Source of the DNA: Ephydatia muelleri
Taxonomy: Eukaryota; Porifera; Demospongiae; Spongillida; Spongillidae
Direction of reading: 5' to 3'
NCBI GenBank assembly: GCA_013339895.1
Contig: JABACO010000018.1
Location: forward strand, 4,883,650 to 4,947,649
DNA length: 64,000 nucleotides
Shown here: positions 21,250 to 34,500 of the stretch, one piece after another
Layout: each line of letters begins with the position of its first letter
How positions within the stretch are numbered: position 1 is the first letter of the stretch
The notes under the pieces: model-generated
What the model was told of the DNA's origin: nothing
The model's database searches: none
Seen by the model: only the letters and a program-made list of their open reading frames with translations
Position numbers and translations under genes: made by a program

Positions 21250-22085
21250 CATATCTATGATGCTATGTACAATTGTATGCCATTTGTACATGTCATGTGA
21301 TGTATTAAAGACACGTGTAATGGATTTTGTAAAAATCAATGCGATGATTTGCAGCAATTGAATTCCTAATTGATTTTTCTATGAGATCCATAGACAAATC
21401 ATGATTGTATTGAAATAACTATTGATTTCTCAATTGAATCAAATGAAAAATACCTACATTATTGTGATTTTATTGTTGATTTCCGATATGAAAGTAGTAT
21501 TCAATCATATAATGATTGACCATAGGATTTCCTCAAACAAATTATCAGGAAAATCTTTTAAATGATTCGACGCATTTTTTTCCTGTGAATCGCTTACCCG
21601 CTTAATCCACCGAGATTGCTATCCTTCGATACATTTCACATGCATGGTGGTGTCTCTAAAATATGTTCGAGAAGAGACTACTGAATGATACTTCGTGAGA
21701 GACTTACTACCGGCCGTACTGGGTGTAGCTGTTCATATTGAAGTCATATCCACGTATACCTTTTGCGGTAACGAGGAACCAGCTGTCTTATGATGATGCA
21801 ATGTACTGCAGTAGTCAGGATGTAATTAAAAACGGTCTTAGAGATTCAAGCACGCTTAGCAAAAGGAGTGCTGTAAAATCTGCCGGTTGAAATAGCCAAT
21901 AAGCCAATTACAATCTGCGTACTTGTAAACTAACCTAAATAGTTCTTTCTGGAATCTCTGGCCTCTTGAACTGCTCGTCACGTGGTGCTTGACATTGGCG
22001 CCAAATTACTTTTTAATATTCATTACCAAATACAAGAACAAAATGGTGTTCAAATGACGTTTTTCGCTTCAAGCTAAAGCTGACG
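21250..22085. other. Non-coding stretch between repeats
   Basis: AT-rich 21300-21540 with short inverted bits of AATCATGATTG type leading to the element end at 21583. From 21590 to 22085 I see no gene or repeat. Confidence 0.5.
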
Positions 22086-22124
22086 AACCATCCAATCTGG
22101 AGTGAAGGAGGAAGACAAGTGTCA

Positions 22125-22450
22125 AGTGTTCCTGAGATGGATCAGGAAATTTTCTGCTAAAGTCTATGACTCACGTGACAGTAACGCCCACTTCGGGTCA
22201 CGCTGTTCTTCTGAGGGGGTTACAGCACATCCGCAAGTGCAATGTGGTGATTCAAGTGTTCCTGAGATGGGTCAGGAAATGTGGAAAGTCTGACCACTAA
22301 AGTCTATGACTCACGTGACAGTAACGCCACTTCCGGTCACGCCACTCTTCAGAGGGTGTTACAGCACATCCACAGGTGCAATGTGGTGATTCAAATGTCA
22401 AGTGCTCCTGAGATGCGTCAGGAAATGTGGAAAGTCTGGCCATTTTCTTG
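22125..22450. repeat. Tandem repeat, about 130-146 bp unit, 2.5 copies
   Basis: CCTGAGATGG recurs at 22131, 22261 and (as CCTGAGATGC) 22407, each followed by TCAGGAAA and then TCTATGACTCACGTGACAGTAACGCC in the first two. It lies just upstream of the RLE retrotransposon coding region and may be its 5' untranslated repeat. Confidence 0.7.
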
Positions 22451-22546
22451 TAGTCTATGACTGTGATGGTAGCGCCAACTCTTCTGTGCATTGTCATGTT
22501 TCTAAACAATTTTCTATTACTATTATTAATTTATTAATTTCAAGGT

Positions 22547-24168
22547 ATGTCAAAGACTGATGCCCTCTTGAGTAAAGAAGGTGTAATGCAGGGGGACCCT
22601 TTGTCCATGCTTATGTATGCATCATCTACACTGCCACTTATAAAATCTCTCTACAACCCATCCACCTTGGTCCAGAATTGGTACACAGATGATTCCTCTT
22701 GCACAGCAAAACTGCCTCATTTGCTCAAATGGTTTCAAATGTTATGTGAATTGGGACCCAAGTACGGGTACTATCCAGAACCCAAGAAGACCATTCTCAT
22801 AGTTGATCCCACTTTCAAGGATGAAGCCAATGTTATCGTTCAACCCTTCGGTATAAGTGTGGTCAGTGGTCATCGTTCCTGGGAGGATTTATTGATGACA
22901 CTGATAGTACAAGACAATTTGTTCAGTCTAAGGTCACAGAATGGATTTCATGCATTATGGAACTCAGCAAAGCTGCAGAAAAGTATCCCCAGGCTGCTTT
23001 TTCAGCATTGTCTAAATCACTACAGTTTGAATGGACATATTTGCAGAAGGTAGTGCCTGATGCAGTGCTGCATTTGCTCCTGTTTGGGATGCCCTGAACA
23101 CTTTTTCTGGCCAGCAGTTTTTGAAGGATCTATTTCCGAAACTGAAAAACATTTATTCACACTTCCTACCCGAATGGGTGGTATGGGAATACGAAATCCT
23201 ATTAAAACAGCTAACAATGCCTACGAAACGTTAAGAACAGGAACAAGTGTAATTGTAGATGCAATCAAAGGGAAGGTTCCGTTTTCAATGCTGGACCACA
23301 ACAATCAATTTGCTAAGACAATATCTAGTATGCATTGTAATATTCGACATCAGGACCAGGCCACACAAGACTCTATTCTTTCTATCTTGGATGCAAAGAA
23401 GAAGCGAGCATTTCGATGTTCAGTTGATGGTAAAACTTCTGCATGGCTAGCAGTATTGCCACTGTGTACACACCACTTTGATTTGTCTGCAACAGAATTC
23501 CGAGATGCACTGGCGATGAGATACCAGCGTCCTTTGCTTAGGATGCCAGCCACCTGTGATGGATGTGGTGCAGCATTCAATCTTGAGCATGCCCTAGACT
23601 GCAGAAAGGGGGGGCTGGTCATCCAACGCCATAATGAAATCAGAAATGCACTTGGAGATCTGGCCTCTATAGCATTCAGGAATGTGATAAAGGAGCCAAT
23701 TGTGAAGGAGGCTAACATCAGAGACGGTACCCCTGCCCTGATTGCGGACATCAGTATTAGAGGTCCTCAGGCAGTAGCCTTGCTAGATGTGCGAGTAGTA
23801 GACACCGATGCACCATCGCACATACATTGGAACACAGTTGCAGTACTTTCCTCAGCAGAAGAAGAGAAGAAACGGAAGTACAACAGTGCAGCTGAAGCAC
23901 ATCAAGCATCTTTTACCCCTTTTGTTGTATCTACTGATGGAATGCTGGGTAGAGGCGAATTTCTTACTAAAAAGGTTAGCCCAAAGCATAAGCATTAAAT
24001 GGGAGAAACCACTGGGGCAAACTACAGGATGGCTGCGTGCAAAGCTGAGTTTTGCAATACTTCGAGCAACAAATCTTTGCTTCGTGGTTCTCGCACCAAG
24101 TGGAGAAGTGGTGTTGGAATGGATGATGGTGCTGGGCTACCGGCAGAATTGCCAAAATTGGATTAACA
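22547..24168 (+). pseudogene. RLE-type non-LTR retrotransposon, C-terminal part of the polyprotein
   Basis: Reverse transcriptase motifs: KEGVMQGDPLSMLMYA, then catalytic YTDD in NWYTDDSSCTAKL, then GPKYGYYPEPKKTILIV. The frame breaks near 22875, where a second frame carries TEWISCIMELSKAAEKYPQA, and again near 23090. From 23060 the frame carries LPTRMGGMGIRNPIKTANNA, a CCHC-like motif (CDGCGAAFNLEHALDC) and a restriction-like endonuclease region (RHNEIRNALGDLA, then VALLDVRVVDTDAP). A last segment ending PKLD then stop at about 24168 is again in another frame. The C-terminal zinc motif plus RHN and D-x-V signature is typical of R2/NeSL/HERO-class elements. The 5' part (upstream RT fingers) is missing. 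Confidence 0.78.
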
Positions 24169-24311
24169 CTTTTATTTCATTCCTTTGTTCTGTCATTCTG
24201 TTGTTTATGTATATATGTATTATTTGTATGTCATATTTATGTTTGTTAATGATAAGATATTGCTAGTAAAAATAAATAAATAATAATTTATTTATTTTTT
24301 AATTTCTTCAG

Positions 24312-24644
24312 CACTCGTTTGTACCAGAAGTATCTATGATGGAACAAGAAATGGCACACCATCATCAGTATCATAACCTTAAGGCGCCACCTTCACTCTA
24401 TCCTACACCCACTTATAAGCAGGACGGTTTTTTCTGCCATGGTCTTAATTACATTAACGGGGAGTGGCATTTTGTCTGCCACCAGGATATAGAAAATTCA
24501 AATACATGCAATACACCAAACCACGCACATATCGACAATTATCCACACATGCCACCTAGGCGTACTGGTACTGAAAATTGCAATGCAGCTCAAGTCATCT
24601 TAAATGAACGTCAAATAGATTTAATCTTCATTTTTAGCAAGTGA
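24312..24644 (+). CDS. Candidate exon of an unidentified gene
   Basis: Follows a strong acceptor (pyrimidine-rich, TTTCTTCAG at 24303-24311). Open for about 110 codons, starting HSFVPEVSMMEQEMAHHHQY and including DGFFCHGLNYINGEWHFVCH. No family recognised and no donor at the 3' end; a terminal exon is possible. No partner exon found. Confidence 0.3.
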   Translation, partial: HSFVPEVSMMEQEMAHHHQYHNLKAPPSLYPTPTYKQDGFFCHGLNYINGEWHFVCHQDIENSNTCNTPNHAHIDNYPHMPPRRTGTENCNAAQVILNERQIDLIFIFSK

Positions 24645-25146
24645 ACATTTAGATATTACGGTATTAGCGTATATACATGGTGTGTGAATACAATTATCAC
24701 CTGCGGATTTTGAAATATACCTATGTGTATATTTGAAATATACACAATCATGGTATTTTTATGGTATACTAGAAATAAACGCATAAATATACACCACTGT
24801 ATACTGCTTTTTTTGCACAGTGAGCTCGTTTCATGCGCGTATCCTATGTGTAGAAATGTAGTGCAAGTCTCTTTAATCTGTTGATCTAACCTGCTCATCC
24901 TTGTACCACAATGGTAAGGAGTGCAGCGTTGTGTACTCTGCTAATTTATTAATTATTTTGTAATGAGTAAACTGTAACAATGTAATGCATTAAAACATAA
25001 TACAGACTCTACATATCATACAGAGTTACACACAACAACAACAGACAGTCAGGACATGACATGTGCAGAAGGCTCAGATCTATGCAGGGAAGAAAAGAGA
25101 AGAGAGAAGGAAATAAATTACAAGATCTCTCAGAGGAAAAGCTATG
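24645..25146. other. 3' flank of the ANK-Roco gene
   Basis: No coding signal. The plus-strand TTTATT at 24945-24950 is AATAAA on the minus strand, about 200 bp past the gene's stop codon, and is a plausible polyadenylation signal. Confidence 0.4.
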
Positions 25147-25505
25147 CTAAGACCCTGAGAGTGCCCACTGGCCCAAACAGTAACCAAGTACACTGACCCC
25201 ACATACTTTGTACTTTGAAGCAAGATTATTTGCTTGTATCTCTTTGTCTGCAGCACAAAGAGCTGATAACAGACTTTGGAGAGATGGAGGAGTGTGGTTG
25301 GGTAGTGCCCAGTCTAACCATCTCCTTAACATGGCCTCATAATAGTCCTCATCCCCATTCCGTCCAGGTTCACGAACAATGGTGTCCATCTCATCACTGG
25401 TAAAGCCAAGTTTCCTGCCAATCGCTCGCCATTTATCACTAGCAGATTCTGTGGTCCGAAATATTTCAGTATGATCATGCTCGTTCAAGGTTGCTGCAAC
25501 GTCAT
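25147..25505 (-). CDS. Exon 21: death domain and C-terminus
   Basis: Acceptor TTTTGTAG/ATGAC. Encodes DDVAATLNEHDHTEIFRTTE, SDKWRAIGRKLGFTSDEMDT and the helices ending RRWLDWALP, then an amphipathic tail (SLQSLLSALCAADKEI) and TAG at 25147. The W-x2-I/L-G-x2-L-G pattern is typical of death domains, which mediate homotypic assembly of signalling complexes. Confidence 0.8.
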
Positions 25506-28500
25506 CTACAAAAGAAGAAATTAGTCATAATAAGCACTGGCCAATGATTTTATAAACACACTGGTTGGTTATATCAGCACATGCTGCGCTGCATATAAAT
25601 GACAACTGCTCATGGCATTATAAATATACTACAAATGTCGAAATGCAACATTCCACAAAGTTCACAAATGCATGCAGAGCAAGTCACACTGGTGGTACCT
25701 TGTTTCTGGTCAACACCAACGAGATGGGGTAGCTGAGGCTCCACCTTCCTCCACTCAATAATATTCACCTGCTTCTTTCTAGATGAGTCTGTAACTGTTG
25801 CTTTGCCTGCCTTGAGTAACATCTCCTTCAATGCTTCACATTCAACAGTAGCTGCAACATGGTCTGTAGTAGCCTCAGGTGGACATGTGATCAGCTCCAC
25901 CCTTGAAACTGATGGGCAGAACTCATCACATGTCACTTTGATCACATTAATAACTGATAAGATAAGCTTGGAATAGTCCATGTCAGTTTTGTCAGAGGTA
26001 GACACTGCACACAGAAGACATTGGAAGTCTTCTCTCATCTCAATGATAGTGAAGAACCCTTCCTTACTCATCCAGCTTATTCCCCGGCTCCACACAGTGC
26101 AGCTACGATTGTATGGCTCCAGATCGGGCACTAGACAGGGCTCAACAGTTGGCAAAGGAAACTGATCAGCTGTTCTTGAGACAAGAACATGAAGGAAGCG
26201 TGGGGAGAAGAACTGGTTGATTTTGGAACAATAAATCTGCCAGATAAATGCATTATCAGGGATGGTGATATCATCAGGTCGTGAAGCACTGACCAGGGGT
26301 GGGAAGAACAGGTCAGGACAGGAACTGCTAGGAGGCCCTTTGGATGTTGTATTGGTGAGGGTAAATGTGATTGGTTGACACAGTTCAAATCGAACAAGAA
26401 ATTGAGTAATCATCTCGATATTATACTTTGGTTTAGGGAAGTGGCGTTCGAGAACGGATATTGGGATCAAACCTGTATTGCTGGCTATTGGAATGTGCTC
26501 TCTAAAATTGGAAGGAGCGAACAGAGCTCCATTGACCTTCTCCAGCAATGCCTCTGGACGAAAGACTATCCAGCTGTCAACATGTATAGTGTCACTCTCA
26601 AAGAACACGATAAAACCTTTGTCAGACAAGACCTGCAAATGTTTTGACACTTCAGTGGCATCAGTCGGTAGAACCTTTGGGTCTTCTTGGCTCAATAGGG
26701 TCAGAAGTTCAGACAAAGAAATAGCAACTTGATCCTCAGGGACCTTGTCATTCAAGAAGGCGTACATCACATGGCAAGTTAGAGATATGGCAGGGCATCT
26801 GAGCCTCACTTCATCAATAGTACCGTGCAGTAATGATAAAAAGCTACCAAATACTTTTCCTCTAAAAGATGTGACATTAAGAGTTGTAAACTGAACAAAG
26901 ATGTGCTGCTTGATGGCATCACTAGCTACCTGCTCTATCTGAGTACGTAAGAACTCTAACTTCCCCTCATCACTGATACAATCTGCATGGGTGCCTACTA
27001 CAATGATGGAGGACTGCTGGGAGCAATTGCTGCATACATTGCCAATCATTGCAGACCAGTAGTACAATTGTGCAGTGATGTCTTTTATGGTGAGCAGAAG
27101 ATTGACCAGCAGAAGGAAGATGGAGGGAGTGGTATTTGAGATGTGCTCCAATATAGAGGAATGGCTGCTGTAATATTCCCTGTGTCCAGCTAGGTCGTAT
27201 ATGGTCATGTTTGCTTTTGGACTCTTAACACTATGCGAGATGATTCCAGCCGTCAAGGCCTTTACAGGTTTTCTCATTTGCTTTGTAACGGGTTGCTAAA
27301 TTACAAGAGATATTATTCAATGTGCGTAGCAGCATGATGTCATATCCTACTGCTATACTGACCAGTTAATGTTTTGTAATGGAACATTAATGAAAGGAGA
27401 ATTAGGCTCTAAAATGCATAATATCAAGACACAAATCAAAATCATGACTATTGAATAAATATTTTTATTAAATGATTCATAATTTCTAGCTATTCATTTT
27501 AGCTTTAAAGTGATGATCCATACATGTACATGCACTCAAGTTATGCTTATAATGAGTATAGAGTTTTTCATTTCTAATGATTTTTAATAAATCATATGAG
27601 AATTTAAGAACAAATAACACAATATACGAGCTCCATAGCACAAAAATGAAACAAACTAACACAAAAAATTGCAATAGTTGGATTTTCCTTCTCAATAGGC
27701 CAAGGACCTTGAAACTACTATAATCTTTAGTTACCTAACATCATTGTTAATTTTCATTTTCGGGTACATTACTTTAAGCTGACTTGAATAAGTCACATCC
27801 ATCAATGTAAAAAACCATAGATAATGTTCCATCACGTCTGTAGCCTTCAGGTCTGTATCGCTCAGGTGGAAAGTGACCTGATGGTGTGTCAATAGTCCCT
27901 TGGAAGTGTGGTCAACTTCTAATGTGGGATGCAACGTATCCAGATACTTTTGCACCATCTTACTCTGCAATAGACCCCCCCCCCCCCTTTAAGAACAACT
28001 CCAGATGTGACATAACTAATCAACGTACTTCACGAATTGGGTTAAGTATATGTTAATGAATGATGTCACGTCCGGAGTTCTTAAAGGGAAGGGTCTATTG
28101 CTGCAAAGCAAGTTGGAGCAGTTGCTTAACAGGTGGAAGAAAAGAAGATGCAGAAATATAAACAACTTGGCTCATGCCACTTTTTCACTCCAATTGCAAT
28201 AGAGACTTCTGGAGTGTTTGGACAAAGGACAACTGAAGAGTTGGGCCATTGGTGAGGCAGGTGTCTGGTGAAGCTAACTCCTTTGCATACCTTACCCAGG
28301 GACCCAGAAACTGTCAGTTGCCGTCCGACGTGGCAATGCAGCTTCCATGTTGGGGACAATGAAGGTGGACAGTGAAGATGAAGAGTTTTTTGTATGAGTT
28401 TAGTTGTATTGTTTTATTGTAATGTTTTATTTTGATCTATTCTAATATCACTACAAAAAAACCTAAAAAATTTAACAACACTTTAGTCATAATTTGTTTA

Positions 28501-31500
28501 ATGGATTTTTCAATAAAATCAGGTGTGTCTCAAGTCAGGTAGTGGAAACATGACATTCATTGACATACCACCAAATCCAGATACTGCTGTGTTTGAAAGC
28601 TACATCTGCTGCCCTTATGGCATGGTGTGGTTATCACAGGACAAAAACTAACTGTACTAAAAGCACTTGTACTTTATTTGCAAGTAGATTCATAGACTAA
28701 TAGCTTCAAAAGTAATTACTGGCAGCACCCACAATTAACAGATGACTGGTCTCTGGATGAGAATGTTAACATTTTATGTGGCAAGACAATTTCAGAAATC
28801 CCGAAATAAACAATCACTCGTAGCAAAAAGTTAACACATGCCAAAATTCCATCCCTCAAGATATCATTCATATACAGTGGTCAAGTTATGATTACCATGA
28901 CTTCAGCTTGTTACTGAAAAACATATTAAAATTACATAACATAAAAGCTCCATATAGCACAAACCAAACAATATTACAGTATTCCATGGGTATGACCAAT
29001 ACTATTATAATTAGTTACCTAATGTCATTGCTGAGTTAGTTTTCATTTTGGGTGTGTTGCTTTTGCAGATTTGAATGATAATATCAAACATTACTTAAAA
29101 AATTCTAATCAGTGGGGTGGAGTGCATGGCAAAAAATGTTGTAGACACATCACAAAACTTCCTACATTGAGACCATGTCTGTCCCCCACTCCACCTACAG
29201 AACACCCACTTTCGAACCACGCCAACCAAAGTAATTACATAATTACCATCAATGTGGCACCATTTCTCGAATAGTGCACCCACACAAGAATACACAACAA
29301 TTAGCAGTCAAGTCAGTTACTATATGCCTTATTATTACTCTTGCATTAACATGCTCCAAAACATGGAGACCTTAGGCTCATTTAACATGTCCGACTTGAG
29401 AAGCATTAGTGCCTCCTTTATCTTCTCACCCTCTGCCTACAGAAGCACACACATTCCGAACATGCCGATCAAATTATTACATCATTACCATTAATGCCAC
29501 ACCTCTCCTCAAATAGCACAGCAGATTTATAGGTCATCTTCTAAGCTAGAGCCAGGTTGTCTTTTGTAAAGACCACAAATAGTTTGATTCATGGTGCAGC
29601 GGCTGGGTGTGATTGTGCAAATCTACTCAACCACGTGAATATAGTCCCTCCCACTTCATATAGAATCATGAGGATTAGGCACTTCAAGCCCTATTTTGCG
29701 TGTATTGGACACTTAGAATGCTAAAAACAATATGATGTTATTGTTATGTTGCTTCAGGGTGAACTTAAATGCATGAAAAATCAAACTGTTTCCAAATTAT
29801 TTTTTTTGTCAAGCTCCCAACAACTTTGAAAACTCATACCGTGTTCTCCATACATACTGCCTGGAAAAAGAATGAGATATTTATCAACAAACTCTACACA
29901 GTTGGGTCATGGTGTCTTGTATGTTTGGCTGATGCCCCCCCCCCCCCCTTCTCCCCTTGATTTTAATCGTTATGCTTTCCCATTCCAATGTATGCTTTTC
30001 ACAACAAACTGGCTGTGTCCCATGTCAGATGGTATATCTATATGGCCTTCTTCTTAACGTATGCCAAGATTTAGGAGTATTACATTTAGCTAATGACATC
30101 TTCCATTACACACTCACCTGATCACCTCCACCTTCACACATGGACTGAGAGCATTCAATTATGGCCTATGCAGAATGTCAAATGAAGGTAGTTCTAAAGA
30201 CAGTGCACACCATATTCAACACTCTACATGTAAATCTATGTTGCCACCTAGTGCAATGTATAACATGCTGTGGAAACACAATGATGTGCTACAATACCCA
30301 AACTTTCAGAAAACATTACCAGTGAATGAGATGGACATGAAGAGTGCCAGGACAGTACAGATAGGGGACTACATGTACATGTACATGCAAAAGCATAATA
30401 CTCAGCTACATCATTTTACATGTGCAATGAAATGTCTGTCACTGTGAACACAAACATGGAGGTGGGCTTCAGAAGGCTGAAGTTACAGAACAATAAAACA
30501 GGATGCAAATTTCACAAAAACTCCAACACCCCAGCTTTAACCTCAAACTACACCGTTTCCCAACTTGAAACCTTGTTTCTGTACCACCACCACCTCTTAT
30601 ACCTATGTCCAACATACTTTCTCGAGGAGAAGTTCCTTTAATCACTTGTTCAATAGAGTATCACTATAATGACACTGTACACTGTGAAGATGTCAATACA
30701 CCTAATGTGCCTCACCTCTGTGAGGGTGCTTTTCCCAGCACCACTGTCCCCACACATGATCACTTTCCCATATGTGTGAACAGGAAAGTCTTCACAGCTG
30801 GTAGTGTACTTCTCAAGTAATGTCAATACTACATAGTGCCACGTTAGCTTCAATGGCGTTTGGCCTCTATAGTTCACAAGGTTAGCATCAATCCCTGGTA
30901 TGGATAGGAGGAGCTGTACACAGTCTCCATGACCTGCCTGTACAGCTATGTGCAATGCAGTATCACCATCCTACAGAAATTAGAAACTTCACCATACACA
31001 CTACTATTATGGCCATTATCTATGGCATCAATATCTCTTAATCACATATATATTAAGCCATTTCCATCAGACCTGTGAAAAGATGGATTCCTACATGTGC
31101 AATAGTGGGTGTGAACAAAGGTCTGTTTTCAAACACAATGCAACAAATACTACCAATGATTGCCTTAGTTTCCAAAACATAAACTCAGTAGATCTGTGAG
31201 GACTGGCAGGATGAGGTCTAATACCCTCAGTGTCCCCTCCACATTCCCAACGCCTATTCACAATGATAGCAATCTACACATCTGTACAAGACACATAGAA
31301 ACCCATACAAGTGCACATAACATCTCATGATAATAGGGCGCACACTCCCACAAGTATAAGTCATCAAGTGTCGTTGTGCTAGGCCCATAGTAGCCTCCGC
31401 TCTTTTCCCCGAGGCTAATTTCGCTACACTTTCATAGCTTGTTTCAACCTACACATCTCCCCTCCCTCTGTCCCACTACCCATTCCATGTTCCATCAGAA

Positions 31501-34500
31501 GCTCCTCTCATCCCTCCCAATCCATAAACATCCCACAAAACAATTCACAATTCCTCATTTTAAAGTCACAGAGGACACACCCATAGATGAACAACAAATT
31601 GGTTCATCCCACTGTCATCTCATCCCCTCCTACCCTTCCCATATGCCCTCCCACTCCCTCCTCCCATCTCACCTTCCCACCTCCCCCGGTCATAATTATA
31701 GTCTCAACCGCTGAGTACAGCCTCACATCAGGATACAAGTCACCGAGGGTCATTGGGCTGGGCTGGTACTACTTACCTTATCCTTATCATTAACATGTGC
31801 CCCAGCTGATACCAATATCCTCACAACCTCTGCATGGCCATACCTACATGCCCTCATCAGTGATGACCATCCATCCTGAAGAGATGAATGTATGATTATG
31901 GACATTCCAGAAACATCCCACCACACCATTCCTCGTGTTAGTCACAGAGGACACACCCACAGATGAGCAACAACAAAAATTAGATCAGGAATGAGTGACT
32001 GGGGTAAAAAGGTGTGGAGATGTAGGAGGGGAGGTTGGTTTGGGGAGGAGGCATGGGGGTGAAAGGAGAGTAAATCATAGAATAGTATCAGTCATGTAAC
32101 CATAGTTACCACAAGATAACCTAAATGCATTTACATAGTGAATTAATATATACATGTACCTATACATAACGATACCATGTACAAGACACAACCCACATAA
32201 AAGGAAACCCACACAAGTGTAAAGAACAGTACTATAAATCCCTCTGCTTTGCTCTACAGACTAACCTTCTCCTGCCCCGCTCCTCCCTGACCTAGTTCCA
32301 AAACCCAATCATACATGTGTTAGTGCCCACTAGCAGTTAACAGCACACATCAAGCACATGACAGGAGGGGAGACGCTATCTCTTCTCCCCACACATTTCC
32401 CTCTCTCCCAACCTCTGGAGATAATTCCATTGCACTTCTCATTTCTCCCCTTCCCATGCCCCTTTCCTCATCCCCTGCTATCTCCGTCCACTCCTACCCT
32501 GCCGCACTCCCTCCTCCCATCTCACCCTCCCACCTGGTCATAATGATAGTTTCCACCTCTGAGTACAGCCGCACATCAGGATACAAGTCACCAAGGGTAA
32601 TTGGATTGGGCTGATACTACTTACCTTATTCTGATCATTAACGTGTGCCCCTGCTGATACCAATATCCTCACAACCTCTGCATTGCCATTCATACATGCC
32701 TCCATCAGTGATGACCATCCATCCTGAAAAGATGATTGCATGATTATGGACATTCCAGAAACACAATTCCTCATGATAGTCACAGAGCACACACCCACAG
32801 ATAAGCAACAAACAAATTGGATCAAAATTCAGTCATTGGGGTACAAAGGTGTGGAGATGTGGGAGGAGAGGTTGGTCTGGGGAGGAGGCATGGAAAGGAG
32901 AGTAAATCATCAAAGAGTATTAAGTCATGTAACCAGAGTTACCACATACTAACCCAAATTGTTTACATAGTGAATTCATGCAAGCAATCTACAAAGTACA
33001 AGATGCAACATAAAAGGAAACCCCTACAAGTGTAAAGAACAGTACTACAAATCCCTGTATAGAGTAACATTCTCCTGCCCCCCCCCCCCCCCCCCAAAAC
33101 CCTATTACAACACCCAACCATACACGTGTTATGTTAACTAGAAGTTAACCTCACTTACTGAGCACATGACTGGGGGAGGCACCATCTCCTCTCCCCACAC
33201 ATTTCCCTCTCCCCACACATTTCCCTCTCCCCACACATTTCCCTCTCCCCACACATTTCCCTCTCCCCACACATTTCCCTCTCCCCACACATTTCCCTCT
33301 CCCCACACATTGCCCTCTCCCCACACATTTCCCTCTCCCCACACATTTCCCTCTCCCCACACATTTCCCTCTCCCCACACATTTCCCTCTCCCCATACAT
33401 TTCCCTCTCTCCCAACCTCTGGAGATAATTCCCTTACAATTCTGATTTTTGCCCTCGCTGTGCCCCTTTCCTCATCCCCTGCCATCTCCGTCCCCTCCAG
33501 CCTTTCCAATATGTTCTCACACTCCCTCCTCCCATGTCACCCTCCCACCTTCCTCCCATCTCACCCTCCCACCTTTCCCCCCCCCACCCCCACTCTCATG
33601 GTCTTGATTATAGTCTCCCCAGGTCTCTGAGTACAGCCTCACATCAGGATACAAGTCACCAAGGGTAATTGGATTGGGCTAGTACTACTTACCTTATTCT
33701 GATCATTAACGTGTGCCCCAGCTGATACTAATATCCTCACAACCTCTGCACGACCATACACACATGGGGAGTGACATGCCCTCATCAGTGATGACCATCC
33801 ATCCTGAAGAGATAAATGTATGATTATGGATATTCCAGAAACATCCCACCACATAATTCCTCATGATAGTCACAAAAGACACACCCACGGATGAACAACA
33901 AAGAAAATCGGATCAAGGAGGAGTGATTAGGGTGCAAAGGTGTGGAAATGTGGGAGGGGAGGAGGCATGGGAGGTTGGGAGGTGAAAGGAGAGTTAATCA
34001 TAAAATAGTATTAGTCATCTAACCATAGTTACCACACACTAACCAAATGTGTTTGCATAGTGAATACATATATTGCCTACACATAATGATAGCAATTGAT
34101 GTACGATGTATATGTACAAGACACAACCCACATAAAACGAAACCCATACTAGTGTAAAGAACAGTACTACAAACCCCTCTGCTTTGCTGTACACAGAAAC
34201 CTTCTCCTGCCCCCCACCAGACCCCACCATACACGTGTTATGGTAACCAGCAGTTAACAACACATATGGAGCACATGACTGGAGGAGAGTTACCAGACCC
34301 AACCATACACATGTTGGTGATCACTATCAGTTAACAGTACACATTGAGCACATGACTGGAATGGATGTGCCATCTCCTCTCCCCACACATTTCCATAGTT
34401 CTATTACACATCTGATGTCTCACCTTCCTGTGCCCCTTTCCTCATCCCTCAGCCATCACCAACCCCTTTTATCATTCTAAAATGTCCTCGCACTCCCTCC

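Noticed and set aside
25610..27277. A 555-aa open frame starting at Met 27277 as a complete gene
   Set aside because: A good acceptor lies 18 bp upstream (27296-27297), the frame extends to it, and the Roc P-loop is missing from it but present on the exon at 30716-30970 in matching phase. The apparent C-terminal 30 residues run past a GT donor.
33138..33630. Repetitive ORFs with PSPHTF or GEGNVW units
   Set aside because: They are translations of the intronic 18-bp minisatellite on both strands.
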